Source: Polyangiaceae bacterium
GTDB lineage: Bacteria; Myxococcota_A; Polyangia; Polyangiales; Polyangiaceae
Direction of reading: 5' to 3'
Assembly (NCBI GenBank): GCA_016933275.1
Contig: JAFGBI010000243.1
Span: 1-64,000, forward strand
DNA length: 64,000 nt
In this document: positions 55,155-63,541 of the stretch, piece by piece
Layout: each line of letters starts with the position of its first letter
How positions within the stretch are numbered: the stretch's first letter is position 1
The notes under the pieces: model-generated
What the model saw: the letters and a program-made list of their open reading frames with translations, nothing else
The model's database searches: none
Told to the model about the DNA's origin: nothing
Program-made: the position numbers and the translations under genes

Positions 55155-56198
55155 CTACATCGGGGCGGCGTACAACGGCTGGGGGCAGTTCTCCGCTGTG
55201 TTGCAGTCGATGTCCTCGCAGTCCACCGCCTGGTCGCCGTCGTTGTCCTGCTCGTCATCGCAGTCGTACTCGTAGAGGGGGGCAGCGTAGTCGGCCTGAC
55301 ACCAAACGTGGTCGAAACAATCGGCGTCGGCGCAGTCGGCGTACCCGTCGCCGTCCTCGTCACCTTCGACTTCGCAGTCCTCTATCGGCGCGGCGTAGGC
55401 TGGTGCTACGCAGTTCGGGCTCGCGGCGCAGACCTCGTCCGAACAGCAGTCAATATCTTCACAATCCAGCGCGCCATCGAAGTCGTTGTCCTGCCCGTCA
55501 TCGCAAATGGTCTCGTAGGGAGCCGCATAGTCGGCGCCGCCCAGGCCGAGGCCACCAGTGCCCGCCCCGCCGCTCGGGGACCCCCCGCCGCTGAAGCCCC
55601 CAGTGGGGATGCCATAGAGCGTGCCGCCCGTGGCCCCCATCGGGTAGCCGCCGAACGGGATCGCATACGCGCCACCGACGCCGTAGCCGCCCGTCGGCAC
55701 CCCGCCCGTCGGCACCCCGCCCGTCGGCACCCCGCCCGTCGGCACCCCGCCCGTCGGCACCCCGCCCGTCGGCACCCCGCCGGTGCCGCCGGAGCCGCCC
55801 GTCCCCCCGGTCTCGCAGGCACAATCCGGATCGGCGCAGTCGACACGACCGTCCCCGTCGTCGTCCCACCCGTCGTCACAGTCGAGCTCCTGTGGGATCC
55901 CATAGAGCACGCCCCCGGAGCAGACATCCGTCTCGGCGCATGCCTCGTCGTCACAGTCGATGAACCCGTCGGCGTCGTTGTCCACGAGATCCTGGCACTC
56001 GGCAGCACAGTCGTCGCCTGCACACGCCCCCTCCCCGTGTTGGGCGCTGCCACTCTCGGTCCCGCCGCAGGCGGCCGCGAGGATCGCGGTGGCGGCGAGG
56101 GGCGCGAGCCGAAACTCACGCCAAGAAAGGACCTGGTCGGAAGCAGCCACCGCCTCGAGGAAGGCGCGCACTGTTGATGGGGAGAGGGGGTGTGCCAT
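55155..56198 (-). CDS. Lipoprotein with Asp-rich Ca-binding-like repeats and YAAP/YGIP motifs
   Basis: ATG 56198 is preceded by GGAG and gives 347 residues. An unusual 28-residue hydrophilic lead precedes a hydrophobic stretch and the lipobox ILAAAC. Five or six segments of D.D.DG..DCDD.(D/A)C type (DNDADGFIDCDDEAC, DDDGDGRVDCADPDC and others) resemble EF-hand-like or thrombospondin-type-3 calcium loops with paired Cys. They alternate with short YGIP, YAIP and YAAP motifs, and the protein ends LYAAPM. A GGVPT array in the middle is perfect at the DNA level. A calcium-stabilised surface protein is likely; function unknown. It is the same style of protein as in other Polyangia, from memory. Confidence 0.75.
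   Translation of the reverse strand: MAHPLSPSTVRAFLEAVAASDQVLSWREFRLAPLAATAILAAACGGTESGSAQHGEGACAGDDCAAECQDLVDNDADGFIDCDDEACAETDVCSGGVLYGIPQELDCDDGWDDDGDGRVDCADPDCACETGGTGGSGGTGGVPTGGVPTGGVPTGGVPTGGVPTGGVPTGGYGVGGAYAIPFGGYPMGATGGTLYGIPTGGFSGGGSPSGGAGTGGLGLGGADYAAPYETICDDGQDNDFDGALDCEDIDCCSDEVCAASPNCVAPAYAAPIEDCEVEGDEDGDGYADCADADCFDHVWCQADYAAPLYEYDCDDEQDNDGDQAVDCEDIDCNTAENCPQPLYAAPM
55691..55780 (+). repeat. Perfect 15-bp tandem array, six copies, within a coding region
   Basis: Six identical units of CCGTCGGCACCCCGC encode GGVPT repeats of the minus-strand lipoprotein. Identity at every third codon position points to recent slippage or unequal crossing-over rather than selection on the peptide alone. 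Unit number is likely to vary between strains without breaking the frame. Confidence 0.9.
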
Positions 56199-56707
56199 GT
56201 TCGCTCCGCAGTGAGGAATGCCTGCACCGATCCAAGCAAGCAACATGCCGAAGTCCAATCCCGGCGGACTCTGGCCATTCCCGCGTAGGGCACCGATCGA
56301 TCCGATGTTTTATGCCGTTACGTAATGTCTGCTATTGCGATCGGGGACCGGCACAGATGGCACAACGACCTGAGCAGGATGTCATGGCCGAGGGGTCGGT
56401 GGCGCGGGTGAGCGCCGGTTCTTCCGTGGCGGGCCTCCGCCATGCCACGGGCTGGGTCGGGGGACCGCCCTCGCCCCGCGATCGGGGCCGGCGCGGACGC
56501 CACCAGCGTGCGGCGGCAACCGACATTCACGGGTCAAACCAAGGCCGAGGGCCCCCGCCCCCACGAGGAAGACCAGGCTGTCGTGTCACCGGGTCGGGCA
56601 TGGCAATCACGGCCCCACCAGGCAAGCTGCCAAACTCGCTCGGATCGCTGCTGGGCCGCACTCCAGCACCTGCGCGGCACCTTCGCGTCGGTCGCCGAAC
56701 GGCGCCG
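56199..56707. other. 509-bp intergenic region upstream of a lipoprotein gene
   Basis: No gene is supported. A patch of lower GC near 56300-56340 (TGTTTTATGCCG, then the palindrome TTACGTAA at 56318-56325) lies about 110-140 bp before the lipoprotein start and may hold its promoter or an operator. Confidence 0.4.
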
Positions 56708-58171
56708 TCAGCGGGTCCAAATCCAAGGCGTGAACAGAACCACCACCGAAAAGAGCTCCAGCCGCCCCATCAGCATCAGCAGACTCATCACCCACTTGGC
56801 GATGCCGGGCAGGTGCCCCCAGGTCTGCATGGGCCCAACGCCACCCAGACCCGGTCCGATGTTGCCCAGGGCGGCTGCCGACGCCGACGCCGACGTCGCA
56901 AGGTCGTAACCACAAGCCGCCATCACGGCCGCGCCCACGAGCAGGCAGAACGCATAGAGGGTGCCGAAGGCCAAGATGTTCGCCACGATCGCGGGCTCGA
57001 GGAGCTTGTCGCCGGCGCGGAGCGGTCGGACCGAACGAGGGTACACCAGAAGGTGCAGCTGGCGCACGAGCGCCTTGGCGTAGATCAGGAGCCGGGCTGC
57101 CTTGATGCCACCGGCGGTCGAGCCCATGCAGCCGCCAGCGACCATCAGGAGCAGCATCACCAGGCGCATGAGTTGCGGCCAGGCGTCGTAGTCCTTGGTG
57201 GCAAAACCGGTCGTCGTGCTGATCGTCACCACCTGGAACACCACGTCGCGAACGCGCTCTTCGATGTTCGCCCCCGTGGGCGTGACCAGGACTCCCAGCA
57301 GCGTGCACCCCACCACGATGCCACCGTACAGTCGGGCCTCCGGACTCTGCAGCAGCGGCCCAGCTCGGCCCCGCAGCACGTGAGCGTGCAGGGAGAAGTT
57401 GGTGCCCGCGACGAGCATGAACAGGATGAGGATCCACTGTACATGAGGTCGAAAGAAGGCGGCAGATTCGCCATGCGGGGAGAACCCACCAGTGGACATG
57501 GTGGTGAACGAGTGACAGAGGGCATCGTAGATCGTGGTCCCGGCGAGCTTGAGCAGCACGACCTGGACCACCGAGATCCCGAGATAGAGCTTCCACAGAT
57601 CCTTGGCGGCATCGGTGATCCGCGGTTGGTCGCGCTCATAGGCCACCCCTCCGGGCGTTTCTGCCTTGAGCAGCCGGTAGCCCCCGATGCCGAGAGAGGA
57701 CAGGATCGCTACGCTGAGGACCACGATCCCCATCCCTCCCAACCACTGGGTCATGCAGCGCCAGAACATCAGCCCGCGCGGCATTCCTTCGAGCGCCTCG
57801 GCCGTGAAGACCGTCGCGCCGGTAGTGGTAAACCCGCTCATGGTCTCGAAGAAGGCGTCAGTGACGCTGGCAGTCGCCCCGACGACCAAGAACGGGATCA
57901 TCCCCACCAGAACGGAAACCAGCCACGCGGCAGTGACGATGACGAATCCCTCTCGACGACCCACGGACTCGGTCCGATCCCCAAACCTCCGGCGCAGCCT
58001 CAGCCCAGCACCGAGACAGAGCGCCAGGGTCGCAGAGAACGCGACGACCTCCCGAAGCCACCTCGGATCGGAGTGATCGTAGACGACGGTGACCACCAGC
58101 GGGGCCGGGAAGCATGCCGCCAGGATGAGGAGGAGATAGCCCAGGACAGAGAGCACGGTTCGCCAGTTCAT
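56708..58171 (-). CDS. trkH: TrkH-family potassium uptake membrane subunit
   Basis: With ATG 58171 the protein has 487 residues, normal for TrkH. It is polytopic with the four-fold pore layout; visible filter-like motifs are FETMSGFTTTGAT, SFTTMSTGGFS, TISTTTGFATKDYD and AALGNIGPG. TQWLGGMGIVVL and GGCMGSTAGGIK are highly typical. It forms the K+ channel-like transporter gated by TrkA. The trkA gene lies 106 bp upstream on the same strand, so the two form an operon. An in-frame upstream extension exists but begins within the intergenic region and is not needed. Confidence 0.93.
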   Translation of the reverse strand: MNWRTVLSVLGYLLLILAACFPAPLVVTVVYDHSDPRWLREVVAFSATLALCLGAGLRLRRRFGDRTESVGRREGFVIVTAAWLVSVLVGMIPFLVVGATASVTDAFFETMSGFTTTGATVFTAEALEGMPRGLMFWRCMTQWLGGMGIVVLSVAILSSLGIGGYRLLKAETPGGVAYERDQPRITDAAKDLWKLYLGISVVQVVLLKLAGTTIYDALCHSFTTMSTGGFSPHGESAAFFRPHVQWILILFMLVAGTNFSLHAHVLRGRAGPLLQSPEARLYGGIVVGCTLLGVLVTPTGANIEERVRDVVFQVVTISTTTGFATKDYDAWPQLMRLVMLLLMVAGGCMGSTAGGIKAARLLIYAKALVRQLHLLVYPRSVRPLRAGDKLLEPAIVANILAFGTLYAFCLLVGAAVMAACGYDLATSASASAAALGNIGPGLGGVGPMQTWGHLPGIAKWVMSLLMLMGRLELFSVVVLFTPWIWTR

Positions 58172-58277
58172 GGTGTCAGCCCCCAGCCTGATGTCGGTCG
58201 GGGTGGTTGCCAGGAGCGACGGGTCGCTGAGAGCTGGTCCCCAGCGTGGCGCCCGAAGAGGGCACGGCAACAACGCA

Positions 58278-59648
58278 TCATGTCGGCCACTGGAACCACC
58301 TGCGGCGACTGAACAGCTTCTCGATGCCAGGGATCGCGTCCGGCAACGCGAAGACGACGACGGTGTCGCCAGGCTCGATCTTGCTGTCTCCGTCCGGGAT
58401 GCGCATCACCCCGTCGTGCACGATGGCGCCGAGCAGCGCATGCTCCGGGAACCTGAGCTCTCTGAGCTTGGTACGCGTCGCCGGTGACGCATCGGGCACC
58501 TCGAGCTCGAGGATCTCGGCACGGCCCTGAGCCAACCGAGTGACGGACTGCACGTGCCCGCGTCGCACGTGCATCAGGATCTCGCCCACCGTGATCAGGC
58601 GAGGATTGATGACGATCTCCATTCCCAGGCTGCTGAGCACCGGCACGTACTCGGGTTGGTGCACCAGCGCCGCCGCGACGGCCTTACTGTGCTTCTTGGC
58701 GAGCAACACGGACATGATGTTGGACTGGTCGTTGTCCGACAGGGCGCAGAACAGGTCGCACTTGTCGAGCGAGGCCTCCTCGAGGACGTCGAGGTCCGTG
58801 GGCTCACCGTTCAGCACCAGCGTACCTCCCAGTCGTTCCGCGGCCTCCTCGGCGGCGGCCGGATCGGGTTCGATCAGCACGACCCGCTCTACCCGGTCTC
58901 GGATCGCCTCGGCGAGCTGCACGCCGATCCGGCTGGCACCACCGATGATCACCACGTTCACGACCGGCGGTTGAGCGTGGATGATCGGGGTGACCAGCTT
59001 GGTCGTCTTCGCCGAGCAAAGGACGTGCACCGAGTCTCCGGGTTCGATGGTGTCCGGGCCCCGCGGCACAATGACCTGATCGCCTCGGTTGATGTCGAGG
59101 ACGAGAAAAGACTCGATGTTGCCGATCTCCCGCAGCTCCGCCATCGTCAGACCGGCAGCGGGGCTGTCCTTGGCGATGTTGAACCCCAGGATGACCATCT
59201 GCCCACCAGCGAGCGTGGCGAGGTGGTACGTACCTGGGGTCTCGATGGTGCGGACCATCGCGTCCACGATGGTCCGCGCGGGATCGATGACCTGATCGAT
59301 GCCCATCTGCCGCATCGACAGCGTCGCCGACTCGCCGAAGTACTCCGGGTTGCGCACCCTCGCGATCGTGTGTTCGACGCCCAGCCGATCGGCCACCATG
59401 CCCACCACCATGTTGACCTCGTCGAGGTCGGTGACGGCGATGACCATCTGCGCCTTCTCAATACCGGCGCGCTTGAGCACTGAGGGCGTGCTCGCGTTGC
59501 CGCGGACGCAGAGGACGTCGAGCTTCTCGCCGATCGCGCGCAGCTTGCTACGATCCCGGTCCACGATCGAGATCCGGTGTCCCTCGACGGAAAGCTGCTC
59601 GGCGAGCGATTGGCCTACCACGCCAGCCCCGACGACGACGATGTTCAT
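58278..59648 (-). CDS. trkA: TrkA potassium uptake regulatory subunit
   Basis: The 456-residue cytoplasmic protein has the duplicated RCK layout. The first RCK-N has a textbook Rossmann motif (VVVGAGVVGQSLAE, residues 4-17) with an acidic residue at the end of strand 2 (DRDRSK). A TrkA-C domain follows (about 150-215), then the second RCK-N (VVIIGGASRIGVQLAE, near 232-247) and a second TrkA-C to the end (GDTVVVFALPDAIPGIEKLF). It binds NAD(H) or nucleotides and gates TrkH. It is the first gene of the trkA-trkH operon. Confidence 0.94.
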   Translation of the reverse strand: MNIVVVGAGVVGQSLAEQLSVEGHRISIVDRDRSKLRAIGEKLDVLCVRGNASTPSVLKRAGIEKAQMVIAVTDLDEVNMVVGMVADRLGVEHTIARVRNPEYFGESATLSMRQMGIDQVIDPARTIVDAMVRTIETPGTYHLATLAGGQMVILGFNIAKDSPAAGLTMAELREIGNIESFLVLDINRGDQVIVPRGPDTIEPGDSVHVLCSAKTTKLVTPIIHAQPPVVNVVIIGGASRIGVQLAEAIRDRVERVVLIEPDPAAAEEAAERLGGTLVLNGEPTDLDVLEEASLDKCDLFCALSDNDQSNIMSVLLAKKHSKAVAAALVHQPEYVPVLSSLGMEIVINPRLITVGEILMHVRRGHVQSVTRLAQGRAEILELEVPDASPATRTKLRELRFPEHALLGAIVHDGVMRIPDGDSKIEPGDTVVVFALPDAIPGIEKLFSRRRWFQWPT

Positions 59649-60090
59649 TGGGCCTCCATCCTCAGGTCTGGCGTTCGGTGCCTCGGTGGTCCCGGTGCCG
59701 CGCGGCCTCGGCCACGGACGCTCTTAGTCGAGCTGCCCACCGAGGCGCAAGCGGCGACTGGCGGCGCTCCGCGCCCGCGGCAAGGTGGATCCGGAAGGAT
59801 CGCAGCCGCTGCCCGATGGGCCTGACCTCGGCGGTCGAACCGACCGAGCACCGCTCGCGGCGCCAGGAGGCACCCCTCGGGAGCGAGGGCATCGTCGTTG
59901 TCCTCGGCCGAGGTGGCGTCCGCGCGACCGGCGGGGCGCGCGAGCCCTCGAAGCGGGATCTTCCTGATGACGGTGACGACGACTTCGGCCGTCGAGCGCC
60001 AGCCCCAACCTGCGACAGCAGAGCGCCAGTGGCCGGCAGCTGGAACGACGGTTCGACACCGAGGTGCGCGAGCCGCCGTGATCGGGCGGT
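59649..60090. other. 440-bp intergenic region
   Basis: No gene, repeat or clear regulatory structure is seen. It should hold the trkA promoter at its left side; all frames look like shadows. Confidence 0.5.
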
Positions 60091-60747
60091 CTACTCGAAC
60101 GCGACGGTCGCGACGACGAGAAAATCGTGACTGTCCGGCACCGCCTCGTGCTCACCGGAGAAAGTCACCATGGCCGACACCGGGGCGACCGCGTGCGGCG
60201 GGTACTCGAGCTCGATGCTGAGCAGCGGGGCGGTGTACCGAGCGGAGTCCACCGGCAGACGGGCGGGGAGCGCGCTCGTCCAGTCCCGCTGGGGCAAGCC
60301 GCAGGGCGTGAGCGGTGATTGGTCGTCCTCGCCCCCGGCGCGCGGCCCACCGTCGAGCCCGACGCTCAGGTGTCCCAACCCAGTCTGATCGAACGCGCCG
60401 TCACCGGTAACGACGGTCATCTCGGGGGAGGTGTAGACCGAGGTGGGGACGTTGCAGCTCAGCCCCGCGTACGCGGGCTGTGCGCCCCGCGACGCGCCAA
60501 GCTCGAAGGTGGTTTCCCCACCCGCCATCCACGTCAGCGTGCCGCTCCACGAACCGAGGTAACGAGCGAACAGCGCCTCCGGATCCTGGCCCTCGACCGC
60601 TTGCCCCGGAGCCAACATGAGGGGGGTGTTGTCGCAGGTGGGGAGTGGGTCCGTCGCGGGATCGTTCTCCGGGAGGAGCATGGTGAGGCATCCCTGGGTC
60701 AGGGGTGCCAGTGTCAGGCCGAGGAGCCACCCGCTCCGCCGGCTCAA
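60091..60747 (-). CDS. Hypothetical lipoprotein, second gene of a coupled pair
   Basis: The start is TTG at 60747: GGAGG lies 6 nt upstream, and the TTG overlaps the TGA of the preceding gene as TTGA. The protein has 218 residues, a lipoprotein signal (lipobox LTQGC), and a beta-rich mature domain (YLGSWSGTLTWMAGGETTFELGAS; SIELEYPPHAVAPVSAMVTFSGEHE). It shares general character with the upstream protein (an F-E-L-x-G strand, a beta-sandwich-like periodicity), so the two may be distant paralogues. Family unknown. Confidence 0.7.
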   Translation of the reverse strand: MSRRSGWLLGLTLAPLTQGCLTMLLPENDPATDPLPTCDNTPLMLAPGQAVEGQDPEALFARYLGSWSGTLTWMAGGETTFELGASRGAQPAYAGLSCNVPTSVYTSPEMTVVTGDGAFDQTGLGHLSVGLDGGPRAGGEDDQSPLTPCGLPQRDWTSALPARLPVDSARYTAPLLSIELEYPPHAVAPVSAMVTFSGEHEAVPDSHDFLVVATVAFE

Positions 60748-61415
60748 CGGGTACCTCCGAAGGTGGCAACCCCGAGCGTCACCGACTGAACCGGATCGGA
60801 GCCGGTCCAGCCGGTAGTCAGGACGATGGTCGCGGCGACGAAGGGTAGTTCCTCCTCGGGCCCGAGTTCCGGGGTGATCCGGAGGTGCCAATCGGTGTCC
60901 GGGGTAGTGCCGAAGCCGGCCGGCAACACGCTCTGCAGCTGCGAAACCACGATGGGCACGTCGAGCACGGGCGAACCGATGACACGCCCCGCTTCGTCGA
61001 GGGACACGTGGCCGCCGAACCGATCGGCGAGGACCCCGTCCGCTGATGTGAGCTCCAGGTGCGCGGGAATGTCGATGCCCCGATACGTGTCGCAGTCACC
61101 AAACACAGTGACTCGCTCCCCGGCGTCCGCCTCGATGGTGAGCGTCACGTCCGTCGAGCGTCCGACCTGGCTCCACTCGAGCACCCCGCTCGTGCGCCCT
61201 TCCACACCAGCGACGATCGGACCCAGCTCGATCCGCTGACCCGTACCTTCGAGCTCGAAGGTGCCATCATGAGGAAGCTCGGTCGTCGCGTCCAAGCACT
61301 CGGCCTCCTCGCTCGAGTCGTCCGGAGAGAACAGACAACCGGTGGCGAGGATCGACCCCGGTACGAGCGCGAGCGCGAAGAGCCGCGCCCAAGAAGCCTG
61401 CGTCCCCTGGTCCAC
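60744..61415 (-). CDS. Hypothetical lipoprotein, first gene of a coupled pair
   Basis: GTG 61415 has AAGGAGG 7 nt upstream, which fixes the start far inside the longer open frame. The protein has 223 residues, with a lipoprotein signal (lipobox ILATGC) and a beta-rich mature part (DGTFELEGTGQRIELG, EWSQVGRSTDVTLTIEADAG, TPDTDWHLRITPELG). It is probably a periplasmic or surface beta-sandwich. The last strand and the stop overlap the TTG start of the next gene, a sign of translational coupling. Confidence 0.72.
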   Translation of the reverse strand: MDQGTQASWARLFALALVPGSILATGCLFSPDDSSEEAECLDATTELPHDGTFELEGTGQRIELGPIVAGVEGRTSGVLEWSQVGRSTDVTLTIEADAGERVTVFGDCDTYRGIDIPAHLELTSADGVLADRFGGHVSLDEAGRVIGSPVLDVPIVVSQLQSVLPAGFGTTPDTDWHLRITPELGPEEELPFVAATIVLTTGWTGSDPVQSVTLGVATFGGTR

Positions 61416-61615
61416 TCCTGGCCTCCTTGCCTCCGGGCCGATCTGCGGCGCCACCAGGTAAACCTCGAAGCAATCCCCGTGCCCCAACGTCACTGGGCAG
61501 CACCGCGGCTCCGAGAGCGCTCCGGAGTCTGGCACGGGTGTCACACCTCGGGGTCCCCGCCGGTTCCAAAACCTGGGCAGGACGCGCGGCCCGATCCTTG
61601 CTTGTCGCTGGAGAC

Positions 61616-62038
61616 ATGGAGCCCGCCTGGCGACCGCTGAAACCGCGAATCGGAGTCCAGGCCCCGCGCTACCCGGCGATAACGACCGGAGTGGCCATCC
61701 TGGTCGGCATGGGAGCGGCGACCTCTTGCGGCGGGTCCGACGGCGGCGTCGTCCAGAGACGCCCGGATGGCACGCGCTTCGTCCACGAATGGAGGGACGC
61801 CGGCGTTGATGAGGTTGCGGGCGATGCCGCCGCCGACGATGGCAGCCCTGATTCCGACGCCGACGAACCGACACACGCGACGGAGGATGGCAACGCGGAA
61901 GACCCCCTGGCAGATGGTGGCGACGGTGGCGACGCCGTCGATCCCGCTGCCGGCGGCGGCGACACGCCCGATGCCGAGGAGGCCGCCGACCCCGGCGACC
62001 CGGACGACGACGCGGGCGAGGACGCCGCAGGCCCCTGA
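61616..62038 (+). CDS. Small Asp/Gly/Ala-rich lipoprotein
   Basis: ATG 61616 has GGAG close upstream. The 140-residue protein has a signal sequence with lipobox GAATSC (Cys near 38) and then almost entirely Asp, Ala, Gly and Pro (for example DAAADDGSPDSDADEP). It is strongly acidic and probably unstructured or cation-binding. A radical SAM/SPASM enzyme starts 178 bp downstream on the same strand, so a substrate relation is conceivable but unsupported. The DNA between is not clearly coding. Confidence 0.55.
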   Translation: MEPAWRPLKPRIGVQAPRYPAITTGVAILVGMGAATSCGGSDGGVVQRRPDGTRFVHEWRDAGVDEVAGDAAADDGSPDSDADEPTHATEDGNAEDPLADGGDGGDAVDPAAGGGDTPDAEEAADPGDPDDDAGEDAAGP

Positions 62039-62216
62039 GCGGCGGTGGGCTCCGCGAGCCGATCGCGGTGTCTCGCTGCGCTCCTTCTCGGCCCTCCGAG
62101 GGGTGCCCGACCACGACGGCGAGCGGCCTCGCATCGCGCCGACGCGACCGCCACCACCCGCGCTGGCTCGCGCGCCTCTCGTCGCGGTTCCCGTGCTAGC
62201 ATGCGCCTAGAAGCAC

Positions 62217-63392
62217 GTGGAGCTCTGCCTCGTCGTCGATCACGCCTGCAACCTTCGCTGTCGGTACTGCTACACGGGCCGAAAGTGGAGCCAACCCATG
62301 AGCGAGGATGTGATCCGACGCGCGGTGGGGCTCGCGCTCGGGCGAGACACGGAATGGCTCAGCGTGACGCTCTTCGGAGGCGAGCCCTTGCTCCATCAGG
62401 ACCTGCTCGGGACGGTCGAACGGATCACGCGGGCCCAGATCGCGGCGAGGGGCATGGAGCTCGAGCCTCGCTGGCTGCTCGATACCAACGGCACCCTCCT
62501 CGACGAGGCTGCGCTCGCCTGGCTCGCTCCGCCGCGCCACGCGCGCGTGTTCGTCTCGCTGGACGGCCCGGCCGTGGTCCACGATCGGCTGCGAATCGAC
62601 GCAAGTGGGCGGGGGAGTCACGCACGGGTGCTCGCCGGGGTCGATGGGCTGCGGGCGCACCGGATCGCCTTCGAGTTCGTCGCGGTCATCGACCCGGCGA
62701 CCGCGGCCGAACTCGGGGACAGCCTGTCCTTCCTGCTCGGGCTGGGCGCCGAGCGCATCGCGTTCCACCCCAACCTGCGCGGCAACTGGACGGACGCGGC
62801 GATCGATGCGCTCGGGCGAGGGGTACGAGACGCCGCGCGGGCCTGGGCCGACGCCTTCCGACGAGGAGCGTCACCTATCGTCGAACCGTTCCACCGCAAG
62901 GTCCTCTCGCACCTGCTCGGCGGGGCGCCCTGCCCAGCCCGGTGCCGGCTCGCCGCGAGCGAGCTCGCCGTCGCCCCGTCGGGACGCCTCTACCCGTGCG
63001 CCGAGATGGTCGGCGAGGACCGCGGCGGCGATTGGGTCATCGGCAGCGTCTTCGAAGGTGTCGACGAAGCGCGCGTGCTCGCGCTGCGCGAACGCGTTCG
63101 TCAGAGCGAGCTCGCCTGTAGCGACTGCGATCTTCGCCACCGTTGCCAGCACGACTGCGCGTGCCGCCAGCTCGCCGCCACCGGCACGCTCGGCGAGAAC
63201 GGCGGGGTTCTCTGCGAGATCGAGGCCGCGTTCATCGACGCCACCGACCGGGAGAGCGAGAGGCTCCACGCCGAGCGTTGCCGGGCCTTCCTCGACCTCT
63301 ACTACGGCCGCGCCTGGGCCGTCGCGCCGGGAGCCCACCCGCGGCCCGCCACAGCGGGCCTGGTGGAGCTCCACGCACGCGTTGCCCGCTGA
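62217..63392 (+). CDS. Radical SAM/SPASM enzyme (peptide- or protein-modifying type)
   Basis: The 391-residue protein starts at GTG 62217. Residues 11-18 are CNLRCRYC, the [4Fe-4S] motif that reduces SAM; GGEP (54-57) is the SAM-binding motif. The C-terminal SPASM domain is complete: Cys243, then GRLYPC (G256 to Cys261), then CSDCDLRHRCQHDC (Cys301, 304, 310, 314 in the CX2CX5CX3C spacing) and Cys333, enough for two auxiliary clusters. Such enzymes mature RiPP peptides, sulfatases or other proteins by carbon-hydrogen activation. No sulfatase and no obvious short precursor peptide is adjacent; no RRE-like N-terminal domain is present. The substrate is unknown. Confidence 0.88.
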   Translation: MELCLVVDHACNLRCRYCYTGRKWSQPMSEDVIRRAVGLALGRDTEWLSVTLFGGEPLLHQDLLGTVERITRAQIAARGMELEPRWLLDTNGTLLDEAALAWLAPPRHARVFVSLDGPAVVHDRLRIDASGRGSHARVLAGVDGLRAHRIAFEFVAVIDPATAAELGDSLSFLLGLGAERIAFHPNLRGNWTDAAIDALGRGVRDAARAWADAFRRGASPIVEPFHRKVLSHLLGGAPCPARCRLAASELAVAPSGRLYPCAEMVGEDRGGDWVIGSVFEGVDEARVLALRERVRQSELACSDCDLRHRCQHDCACRQLAATGTLGENGGVLCEIEAAFIDATDRESERLHAERCRAFLDLYYGRAWAVAPGAHPRPATAGLVELHARVAR

Positions 63393-63541
63393 CACAACCG
63401 GATCGGACCAGAACGTCGATCGGGTCACCGACGGCGACGGCTGCGCCGGAAGCGCGGCCGTCGCCGGGCGCTACCCCCGGGTCGGTGTCCCAAACCGGAA
63501 GCCGCCCGGGTCGATGACGGTTTCCGGTGTACCATCACGCC

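Noticed and set aside
55691-55780. Possible CRISPR-like array
   Set aside because: The units are 15 bp, contiguous with no spacers, and in frame inside a lipoprotein gene.
56174-58312. 712-codon plus-strand frame opposite trkH
   Set aside because: TrkH pore motifs are on the minus strand; the plus frame is His/Gln/Arg-rich shadow.
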